Program-made: the position numbers and the translations under genes
Notes under the pieces: model-generated
What the model saw: only the letters and a program-made list of their open reading frames with translations
Databases searched by the model: none
Told to the model about the DNA's origin: nothing
Part shown: piece after piece, positions 37,949-45,126 of the stretch
Position numbering within the stretch: position 1 is the stretch's first letter
Layout of the letters: each line of letters begins with the position of its first letter
DNA from: Sphingobacterium sp. SGG-5
GTDB lineage: Bacteria > Bacteroidota > Bacteroidia > Sphingobacteriales > Sphingobacteriaceae
Length of the DNA stretch: 64,000 nt
Reading direction: 5' to 3'
NCBI RefSeq assembly: GCF_011043525.1
Contig: NZ_JAAKGO010000007.1
Span: 1 to 64,000 of the forward strand

Positions 37949-38032
37949 ATTAAGATTTATAAATTAGTTGATTTAACTATGTTAGTTTTTGTCTTGGTCT
38001 CAGACTGGGGGTATAGCCGTACTCCCAGTTTT
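37949..38032 (+). ncRNA. predicted cis-antisense sRNA over the susC leader, PUL 3
   Basis: This is the best promoter of the four. TTG (37913-37915), a 20-nt spacer and TACCTTTG (37936-37943) match the Bacteroidota pattern TTTG-N19-21-TAnnTTTG on the plus strand, with the -7 box at the susC start codon. An RNA from about 37949 to the terminator at 38032 would be about 85 nt and antisense to the susC leader. Confidence 0.55.
38002..38032 (+). terminator. hairpin with T-tract between fecR and susC, PUL 3
   Basis: Arms 38005-38013 and 38020-38028 form a 9-bp stem with one G-U pair that works only in plus-strand RNA, and a 6-nt loop TAGCCG. Three further pairs can form at the base. The T-tract TTTT (38029-38032) is on the plus-strand side. 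Confidence 0.58.
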
Positions 38033-38097
38033 CATACCTCAATTACTTTGTTTTCATATGCTTTCTTTTCATCATATTTTGGTTTTATCCTTTTTGA

Positions 38098-39249
38098 TTA
38101 TTTAACAACTATCTTTTTCCTTTCGATACTGACATGATATGCGGTCAGATCACTCAGCACCGCACAGACCGCTTGTATGGATTCACTTTTTTTAATCCCA
38201 CCTCTATATTTTTGGTTGGCCAGTGTATTGCGCATATCTACCTCGACGTTATACCATCGGGCGACTTCCTCCAATACTTCTCTAAGATTCTTGCTATCAA
38301 AATAAAAATAGCCGTCCTTCCATGCCAGCGCTTCCTCTATATCCGCTTTTCCGACCTGAATATTGCCTTGCCCACTGATGGTTCCGTAACCCGGTTCGAT
38401 TACCTTGGACTCTCCACCGGAACTGACCTTGATCTTGCCCTCGGTCAGAATGGTCTTCGTCGTCCCGCGATAAAGATGCGTATTGATATTGAATGCCGTA
38501 CCTAAAGCTTCCACCTGGGTATCGTTTACCTCTACCCGGAACGGTTTAGATGGATCTTTGGCTACCTCAAAATAAGCTTCACCCCGTACTTTTACCTTCC
38601 GCTCATCGCCGACAAAAGTAGATGGAAATTCTAATTCAGAGTCTGCATTCAGCCAGACTTTAGTACCATCAGAAAGCTGAATTTGAAATGTTCCTCCTAA
38701 TGGGACTTGAAGCTTATGGATCTGAGGTTGGGTATTCTTGACTTCACTGTAATCCAACATCGAGCCGGATGCTGCCAATTGAAGCGCACCATCCGTAATA
38801 GTTTGCGGACTGTTATCACCCAATTCTACTGTCGATCCATCCGACAACACTAACGTTGCTACTTCCTTGCCGGGTGTAACTTCCATAGCTAACTGTGCCT
38901 CAGCCTTGGGAAGACCTGATCTCTCCTTCCAAAAAAGACTTCCGCCAACAACGCATATAGCTATAATAGAGGCAGCGACGACCCACCACTTATTAAAGCG
39001 TCTTTCTTGCATGGGTTTGCGGTCATACCTATCCCATATCAATTGCCAGTCCTTCTCTGGATCAATTGATTCATAGTCTGACATCCGCTTTCCGATCTTT
39101 TCCAAGGATGCCTCTTTATCTTCTACCCAAGACCGTAGTGATGGATATTTTTCCATTAAAGAGATCAGCTCCTCAGCCTCTTTGGAGGTAATCTCTCCCT
39201 GCAAATATCTGGCGACAAGCTCAGCAGCTCTTATATGATGTGTATCCAT
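38098..39249 (-). CDS. FecR-family anti-sigma factor (DUF4974 C-terminus)
   Basis: A 383-residue anti-sigma factor. Cytoplasmic segment 1-85, membrane helix about 88-106 (WWVVAASIIAICVVGGSLF), periplasmic FecR domain with LQVPLGGTFQIQLSDGTKVW and VRGEAYFEVAKDPSKPFRVE, and DUF4974 end with EVARWYNVEVDMRNTLANQK. It is co-directional with the sigma gene upstream (100-nt gap) and with SusC downstream (161-nt gap containing the antisense hairpin). Confidence 0.93.
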   Translation of the reverse strand: MDTHHIRAAELVARYLQGEITSKEAEELISLMEKYPSLRSWVEDKEASLEKIGKRMSDYESIDPEKDWQLIWDRYDRKPMQERRFNKWWVVAASIIAICVVGGSLFWKERSGLPKAEAQLAMEVTPGKEVATLVLSDGSTVELGDNSPQTITDGALQLAASGSMLDYSEVKNTQPQIHKLQVPLGGTFQIQLSDGTKVWLNADSELEFPSTFVGDERKVKVRGEAYFEVAKDPSKPFRVEVNDTQVEALGTAFNINTHLYRGTTKTILTEGKIKVSSGGESKVIEPGYGTISGQGNIQVGKADIEEALAWKDGYFYFDSKNLREVLEEVARWYNVEVDMRNTLANQKYRGGIKKSESIQAVCAVLSDLTAYHVSIERKKIVVK

Positions 39250-39349
39250 GAATAGTCTTGTCCATATTTCAATGCATAAAGGAATATTCCCCTATTTATA
39301 GATAAGACACGCCTACTTGGAAAAAGAATGAAAAAGACGAAAAATATTT

Positions 39350-39895
39350 TTAGAAAAAGGAGAAAAGTAAAGTTTTGAGGGAATTAAGGGTAGGTACAAG
39401 CCTATGCCGCAAGAGTTCGACCGACCGTCTCTTTTGTGTCTTTATAGTATTGATGGATACACCGCACAGCTCTGCCGCCTCAGCGTTCGACTTCCCTTCG
39501 ATATAGGTTAATTTACAAACTTCCTGACACGACTTGGGAAGAGACGCGATTGCTTTGTGTAGGTTATTAACCGTCTCGGCGTATATCAACGCATCTAAAA
39601 TAGGTGCTTCATCCGCTTCACCCCATGTACCGGATGTGTAGTAGGCATCGGTCACCTTTTGATGTCTAAGATGATTGAGTGACGTATTCTTGACCGATGA
39701 ATAGAGGTAACCTTTCAATGCGTTTTCCTGTGCAGGAAGCGTCTCAGCCTTTTCGAGAATTTTGACAAAAGTATCCTGAACGATATCGAAAGCTGTCTCC
39801 CGGCATTTTACGATATGCCACGAAAACTCCACTAGAGCAATATAATATTGTTCAAAAAGTTTCTTTATCTGCATTTCCGTCTGGATATCCTTCAT
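39350..39895 (-). CDS. ECF RNA polymerase sigma-70 factor
   Basis: A 181-residue sigma factor. Region 2 (about 12-75) has FEQYYIALVEFSWHIVKCRE and AFDIVQDTFVKILEKAETLP; region 4 (about 115-170) has LPKSCQEVCKLTYIEGKSNA and ELCGVSINTIKTQKRRSVEL. The short hydrophobic end is TLLFSFF. It heads PUL 3 and has a recognisable promoter at 39937-39967. The match to ECF factors linked with FecR is clear from the family and context. Confidence 0.93.
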   Translation of the reverse strand: MKDIQTEMQIKKLFEQYYIALVEFSWHIVKCRETAFDIVQDTFVKILEKAETLPAQENALKGYLYSSVKNTSLNHLRHQKVTDAYYTSGTWGEADEAPILDALIYAETVNNLHKAIASLPKSCQEVCKLTYIEGKSNAEAAELCGVSINTIKTQKRRSVELLRHRLVPTLNSLKTLLFSFF

Positions 39896-39936
39896 CAGGC
39901 GTGAATATATAATTGTATCTACAGTTAGTATTGCTT

Positions 39937-39967
39937 CAAAAGTAAGTAATACAAACTAGTTTAGCAA
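39937..39967 (-). promoter_or_regulatory. promoter of PUL 3 sigma gene
   Basis: On the minus strand TTG (39965-39967), a 20-nt spacer and TACTTTTG (39937-39944) match the Bacteroidota primary promoter pattern. The start of transcription would fall about 35 nt before the sigma start codon. Confidence 0.6.
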
Positions 39968-39980
39968 TGAAGAGTATGTG

Positions 39981-41132
39981 TTATTTTACATAAATCACAC
40001 TTTTGACAGGTCTCTGCCAAGTTCCTCCGGCAGGATAGTTAACAAGACCGTTGTTACCCTGATTTTTAACAAACATCGTCGACGAACCACCACCATCAAA
40101 ATTCATCGCATTCTCAGCCCCTAATGCCTGCAATATCTTAGCTAAATTCAGCGTGCTTATTCCAGTTACACTTCCTCCTGTATCTACAACTACCATAAAC
40201 ACACGTTTGCCGTCGGCGGTAACACCCAATCCTGTTCTTCCCGTCGACGAATTATTATGTCCTACAGACATATCTAAATTTTCTATTACACCGGATGTAA
40301 TCAGCATCGGGCCACATACGATGACGTTCTGAGCCTGTGTGGGAGGAATTGCTGCAGCGACCAGGTTCAGGTTCTTGCCGCTATTCGTAAATTTCCGCAC
40401 CGTAGCCACGTTGTTATGTATAATAAGAGCCGAATTTGTGAATATCTGGTTGACATCCAAATGGCCTGCCTGAACCGTCAATCCGTCAATCCGGATATAG
40501 GGATCCTTGTTGCTGGATCCATTGTATGGAAAATAACCTGCATTCACACCGGCGACGGCATCGTAATCATTACAAATGGTCACCGTGGCGGCAGTACTCG
40601 TAGAAACACCTATGCCCAAAGTATTGCTCGCGTTAAGGGTGACATCCAATACATATATTCTTCGTTGAGCTGGACCAAACAACGTGAATTGGCCTGTTTT
40701 GTAAATAACCCCTGGCTTCACTGTATGTTCAGTCCAATCGTATGTGGCTACCTTGTTCTGATCGGCATCGACAGCAATGCTTCGGGCATTCGAAACCTTA
40801 TCAGCTATCGTAACGGTGATGTCTGCGTTAGCAGCAGTACCTAAATCCGGAGTTGTTACTTTCAGTGTCGTCTTTGTCGCCGACATAACTGTAGCTTGTA
40901 CCGTTCCGAACTTCACGATGTTATCTTCTTTATTCGAACTGAAATTACTACCGTTAATAACCACGGTAGAGTTATAAAAACATGTAGCAGTTACGGATGT
41001 TATTGAAGGAGATGAGACCGTGATTTTAGTATCTCCATCATTGACATTAACACTGTCTCCACAAGATGTTGTTAAAAAAGAGAAGGCTATAAAAGCCAAC
41101 ATAACTTTGAAATAATTTACTTTTCTTTCCAT
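39981..41132 (-). CDS. IPT/TIG domain plus phosphodiester glycosidase (NAGPA) lipoprotein
   Basis: A 383-residue lipoprotein (lipobox LTTSC, Cys24). One IPT/TIG domain (about 42-122, FYNSTVVINGSNFSSNKEDN) precedes the NAGPA domain (about 130-383), which keeps NAGYF (197-201) and NFDGGGS (344-350). It is very similar to 6125-7531 but has one IPT domain instead of two, consistent with duplication and domain loss or gain. A terminator (41275-41317) separates it from the GH5 gene, and a possible promoter of its own lies at 41193-41225, so it may be expressed apart from PUL 4. Confidence 0.87.
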   Translation of the reverse strand: MERKVNYFKVMLAFIAFSFLTTSCGDSVNVNDGDTKITVSSPSITSVTATCFYNSTVVINGSNFSSNKEDNIVKFGTVQATVMSATKTTLKVTTPDLGTAANADITVTIADKVSNARSIAVDADQNKVATYDWTEHTVKPGVIYKTGQFTLFGPAQRRIYVLDVTLNASNTLGIGVSTSTAATVTICNDYDAVAGVNAGYFPYNGSSNKDPYIRIDGLTVQAGHLDVNQIFTNSALIIHNNVATVRKFTNSGKNLNLVAAAIPPTQAQNVIVCGPMLITSGVIENLDMSVGHNNSSTGRTGLGVTADGKRVFMVVVDTGGSVTGISTLNLAKILQALGAENAMNFDGGGSSTMFVKNQGNNGLVNYPAGGTWQRPVKSVIYVK

Positions 41133-41192
41133 TGAATAGATCTATTTGTTTAGGCTTCTCTATTGTTTCATATAATTACGATAAACAATGAT

Positions 41193-41225
41193 CGAATATA
41201 CAATTTATTTTTATTTACAACCAAA
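41193..41225 (-). promoter_or_regulatory. possible promoter of phosphodiester glycosidase gene
   Basis: On the minus strand TTTG (41222-41225), a 21-nt spacer and TATATTCG (41193-41200) come within one base of the TTTG-N19-21-TAnnTTTG pattern. It lies between the GH5 terminator and the 39981-41132 gene. Confidence 0.4.
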
Positions 41226-41274
41226 AAGTTTCGTTTTCTTTCACTTTAAAAAGAAGATAGGATTAAAAACAAAA

Positions 41275-41317
41275 CCTCGCAGATTGTGCAAACAGTATTC
41301 AAGCACATTCTACGAGG
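41275..41317 (-). terminator. terminator after GH5 gene inside PUL 4
   Basis: Arms 41275-41289 and 41303-41317 form a 15-bp stem with one mismatch and one G-U pair in the minus-strand RNA, a 13-nt loop, and a T-rich tail (TTTTGTTTTTAA on the minus strand). It lies 35 nt after the GH5 stop. Confidence 0.65.
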
Positions 41318-41351
41318 TATATTTTAGTACAACGTATGTACCTTTTGACAA

Positions 41352-43016
41352 TTATTTACCCGTTAATATATCGATAATACCCGGGTAACGTAAAGTAAGA
41401 TTTTCGTTGACGACACTGTAGCCCTTACCTTTATAATCAAAAGATGTATACGGAACATGGTGTTTATTCAAGATATAAACAATATCCCTATACCAGTTAG
41501 AACGGGCGGGCTCGGGAGTCGTGTTCATCGTACCGAATTCACCCACAAATACCGGAGCATTCAACCGCTGTGCCATATTCATCCCTGCCTGCATGTTTGT
41601 TTCCAAGATATCTCTATCGTAGAAACGTTGACCTGTAGACTGCCAATTAGCCGGTAGCTGACTAATCCATTCTTCCGGCACTAGCCGTCCGGGATACTGG
41701 ATAGGAATATCCGTACGCCCACCGGTGGTCGATGACAGACCATAAGCGGTCAATAGATAAGGACCATAATAGTGATAAGTCAACAGAATATTGTGAGTCG
41801 ATGGCAACGTCAGGTCGGCATACCGCACATTACCACCGGCAGTACAAACGCCAACAACGATCGTCCGATCGGCTTCTTTTGCCCGTATAGCATTGATCGC
41901 CAGAGCAGACACCCTATTCCAGTTTGCCGCACTTCCCGACACCGGCTCATTCAACAATTCATAGGCTACCAGTGAGTTAGGATAATCCTTCAACTCGTCT
42001 GACATGTCTTCCCACAATTTTACAAATTTTGCTGGCTCATTCGGATCGGTAAATAGCGCATTTTCCGTGTTGGTAAACCTATGGTTCCGGGTAATATGCA
42101 TATCCACTAACACACGCATATTATGCACCACACACCAATTTATCGCATCATGAAGCAGGTCAAACCCATAAGGCCTGATTTTATTCCCCCCTTCATCCCA
42201 CAACACAATCTCATCGACGCACAACCGAATGTGGTCAAATCCCAAATCGGCAAGCAGCGCAACATCAGCCTCGGTGAAGAATGCCTTCCTTTGCGCACCA
42301 TCGTACATCGGTGTAGACAGCCAAGAGGCAATATTCACCCCCTTCGAAATTTCAAAATTATTGATGCTGGACAAATCTTCTATCGTATAAACCTGTTGCG
42401 TACCGTCCTGAGCTGTAACCGTATATTCAACTCTATTGTTGAAGTTCTGGGCAACACTTGGATCAGGCGATATGGTAGCACCTCCTGAAATTGTGATCTC
42501 CGGTACAAGATTGGATAAATCATGACCGCTTCTATCAACACCAATCATACGCACCGATTGCACAACCGTACCGTTCAAACCTACCGAAGGAAGCGAAAAG
42601 CTCAATATCTGGGCCCGATCACTTTTTTTGACATCAGCGATAATTCGTACATCCTCGCTCTTGCCATCGGCATTCTCAATTTTAATGACAAATGGATTTC
42701 TCAAATCAACGAGGTCAGGGATATTGGTGAGCACTTTAATCTCGTCATGGAATACAATATCCAGTTTTACCTTAGACACATCGATTTCATCGTCCGACTC
42801 TTCGGGGAAATAATAAGGAAAATCGATAAGAATATCATTGGATTTCAAGCTTTCCTCCCTAGGGGAAAACACTTGAGTTGAACCGTCAAGCGTAGCCGTC
42901 AAGCTCACAACAGGATCTACCCGATGGTAATAATTCATAGGCCCCTTATCTTCCTTACAGGAGATTAGTCCTATCAGCAAAAATGCTGTTATCGTCAGTA
43001 TATATTTTAATTTCAT
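41352..43016 (-). CDS. GH5 family glycoside hydrolase lipoprotein with DUF5018-type N-terminal module
   Basis: A 554-residue lipoprotein (lipobox LISC, Cys20). Residues 37-130 form a DUF5018-type beta domain (ILIDFPYYFPEESDDEIDVS) with a second related repeat to about 212. The GH5 TIM barrel (about 222-554) has the full set of motifs: FDHIRLCVDE, RVLVDMH, YELLNEP with acid/base Glu357, TYHYYGPY, and VFVGEFGT with nucleophile Glu493. GH5 enzymes hydrolyse beta-linked glucans, mannans, xyloglucans and other chains; the subfamily cannot be told from this. It is the depolymerase of PUL 4 and follows a stand-alone copy of the same DUF5018-type module. Confidence 0.92.
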   Translation of the reverse strand: MKLKYILTITAFLLIGLISCKEDKGPMNYYHRVDPVVSLTATLDGSTQVFSPREESLKSNDILIDFPYYFPEESDDEIDVSKVKLDIVFHDEIKVLTNIPDLVDLRNPFVIKIENADGKSEDVRIIADVKKSDRAQILSFSLPSVGLNGTVVQSVRMIGVDRSGHDLSNLVPEITISGGATISPDPSVAQNFNNRVEYTVTAQDGTQQVYTIEDLSSINNFEISKGVNIASWLSTPMYDGAQRKAFFTEADVALLADLGFDHIRLCVDEIVLWDEGGNKIRPYGFDLLHDAINWCVVHNMRVLVDMHITRNHRFTNTENALFTDPNEPAKFVKLWEDMSDELKDYPNSLVAYELLNEPVSGSAANWNRVSALAINAIRAKEADRTIVVGVCTAGGNVRYADLTLPSTHNILLTYHYYGPYLLTAYGLSSTTGGRTDIPIQYPGRLVPEEWISQLPANWQSTGQRFYDRDILETNMQAGMNMAQRLNAPVFVGEFGTMNTTPEPARSNWYRDIVYILNKHHVPYTSFDYKGKGYSVVNENLTLRYPGIIDILTGK

Positions 43017-43073
43017 CTGTTTATTTTTTGTTTTTTTGGAAAGTTCTCATAAAGAGCCCCCGTCATTCAAATT

Positions 43074-43469
43074 TCACTCCACAATCTCTCCTGTAATTAC
43101 ATATTTATCAATTGTTCCGTTGCTATTGATTACCTCAATGGTATTAAACTTCGTTAAATCCATGACATTAAGCTTCGGCTGTACCGTCACATTGACCGGC
43201 AAGGTCGCCGTAATACGCATATGCGTAATATCAATAGGATTAGAAGTATTCCGAGGATAATACTTTGGAAACTGAATGCGGATGGTATCACCGAAGGGCG
43301 GCTCCTGATCCGAAGTAAACTGTTCTGAAGACGACTCATCTGCGAATTGAGCCGTAATGCTTTGAATACCATATCGAGGTGCAGAAATGTTTTCCTCCGG
43401 TTTTTCACAGGAGAAAAAGACCAGTACACTGCACCATATTAAAGCGTTTATATGTAGTTTCATCAACAT
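43074..43469 (-). CDS. small DUF5018-type surface lipoprotein
   Basis: A lipoprotein of about 131 residues with start at 43469 or 43463; the frame opens at 43499 and would overlap the SusD stop by 7 nt. Lipobox LVFFSC. The mature part is a single beta domain with IRIQFPKYYPRNTSNPIDIT, clearly related to the N-terminal modules of the GH5 enzyme and of 18864-20555. It follows SusD directly in PUL 4, the position of surface glycan-binding proteins. Its small size for that slot is unusual, but the frame is intact, so it is not called a fragment. Confidence 0.75.
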   Translation of the reverse strand: MLMKLHINALIWCSVLVFFSCEKPEENISAPRYGIQSITAQFADESSSEQFTSDQEPPFGDTIRIQFPKYYPRNTSNPIDITHMRITATLPVNVTVQPKLNVMDLTKFNTIEVINSNGTIDKYVITGEIVE

Positions 43470-43492
43470 AAAATTATTTTTTAGGGTCATGC

Positions 43493-45115
43493 TTACCAAA
43501 GATTTACTTGACTTAAAGAGGTGTTGTTCGCGATCTCACTAATCGGAATCGGAAAGTTATAGAAACGCTCCGCAAACTTACGATCCGCCTTATCCACATC
43601 AACATACTCGTATGTAAACGTTGTACCGGATTTGGTAATCTTTAATCCATGGAAGCGCACATTGTTCAGCTCGTCGTGAGCAACTCTCCATCTTCTCAGA
43701 TCCCAATAATGAAACCCCTCGAAAGCTAACTCAATCTTTCTTTCGTGTCGGATGGCTTCAAATAAATCATCCCCGGTTTTATCGGTGTAGGGAAGATCGA
43801 CACGATCTCTAACTTTCTCTATCGCGTCATTCGCTTCTGTGGTTTCATCCAGATTATAACATGCCTCGGCCAGATTCAAATACACCTCCGCCAGTCTGAT
43901 TTCGATCCACGGTTGGTCACTATAAGTCGTCGATATATCTGAAATATCCTCATTGAGATACTTCCGGACATAATAACCTGTAGTGGTCTTGCCATAAGTC
44001 AATGCCTGAAATCCATAATCTACATAACCGTCAACACCATCGACAAATGCCTCAATCTTACGACCTTTCCAATTCGCGTCATTATATAATATGGAAGCGT
44101 GGAAACGAGGTTCTAAGAGCGTATAAGGCGGTGTATCTGTCGTCTTGCCGTGCCAGGCTGACCAATCCGGGCTCCCGCCCGTCGCTAACTCATATTCTTC
44201 CACCATTTCCTGAGTGGGACATGCTGCTCCACCATTGTTCGGCCAATCTCCTCCCGGCGCAAATTTTCTATCAAAACTATGATGAGGTGCCGGCAGCTGG
44301 TATCTGAACTCCAAAATAGATTCTGGATTACCGGAAAAATAGGACTTAAATGCATTGGTGTATGAACCATTCAAATCGTACATTTGCGCCCCATTATTAT
44401 CCTTTAAGCCGATGACATCCAAAGCCGCATCACGGGCTTTCGCCCATCTCTTAGCTAACAGCATCGCCCTGGACTTCATGGCCAAAGCAGCCCCTTTCGT
44501 AATCCTTCCACTTTGTTCGGCATTCCATTGTATAGGTAGGTTGTCAGCAGCAAAGTCCAGATCCCCTTCGACAAAGTCCCAGCATTCCTGTTCGGTGCCC
44601 AGCTCTTTGTTGTTCGACGTTGGCAGATCATCGTATAAAACCACTCTGTTTGTGCGCAGCAACAATTGATAATAAAGAAACGCGCGTAAAAACCGTGCCT
44701 GTGCTTCATAGCGCACTTTCACCTCATCCGGGAATGTTGCGTATTTTTTCAGGCTACTGATAAATTCATTCACCCGCCTGATCCGATTGTACGACTCCGT
44801 CCAGATGACCAATCCCTGCGATTGATCGGCTGTCACAAAATAAGGGTTAAGTACAATATGGTTGGGTATACCCACAATTCCATACTTCAGCATACTGGTC
44901 AGTCCCTCTGTGAGCATACCATCATTAAACTGCGACTCACCGAAGTTTCCATACGATGGAATATACAGGTACAAAGAATTCAGATATAAGTCGGTGGAAC
45001 TCTCTTTCTCCCAAAATAATTTATCACTTAAACGATCTGTCGGATCAGGATCCAAAAAATCACCGCAACTCACCAAGCATGGAAGAAAAAGAAATATATA
45101 AAGAATTTTTTTCAT
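43493..45115 (-). CDS. RagB/SusD family nutrient-binding outer membrane lipoprotein
   Basis: A 540-residue SusD protein (lipobox LVSC, Cys17) followed by GDFLDPDPTDRLSDKLFWEK. Family segments are RRVNEFISSLKKYATFPDEV, ARFLRAFLYYQLLLRTNRVV, RLAEVYLNLAEACYNLDE, RHERKIELAFEGFHYWDLRR and terminal LSQVNLW. The gap to SusC is 11 nt. Its closest relative in the window is the SusD of PUL 2. Confidence 0.95.
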   Translation of the reverse strand: MKKILYIFLFLPCLVSCGDFLDPDPTDRLSDKLFWEKESSTDLYLNSLYLYIPSYGNFGESQFNDGMLTEGLTSMLKYGIVGIPNHIVLNPYFVTADQSQGLVIWTESYNRIRRVNEFISSLKKYATFPDEVKVRYEAQARFLRAFLYYQLLLRTNRVVLYDDLPTSNNKELGTEQECWDFVEGDLDFAADNLPIQWNAEQSGRITKGAALAMKSRAMLLAKRWAKARDAALDVIGLKDNNGAQMYDLNGSYTNAFKSYFSGNPESILEFRYQLPAPHHSFDRKFAPGGDWPNNGGAACPTQEMVEEYELATGGSPDWSAWHGKTTDTPPYTLLEPRFHASILYNDANWKGRKIEAFVDGVDGYVDYGFQALTYGKTTTGYYVRKYLNEDISDISTTYSDQPWIEIRLAEVYLNLAEACYNLDETTEANDAIEKVRDRVDLPYTDKTGDDLFEAIRHERKIELAFEGFHYWDLRRWRVAHDELNNVRFHGLKITKSGTTFTYEYVDVDKADRKFAERFYNFPIPISEIANNTSLSQVNLW

Positions 45116-45126
45116 GATACTAAAAT

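Noticed and set aside
43074..43469. Small DUF5018-type gene as a fragment of a larger broken gene
   Set aside because: It has its own signal peptide and lipobox, a complete single domain and an intact frame.
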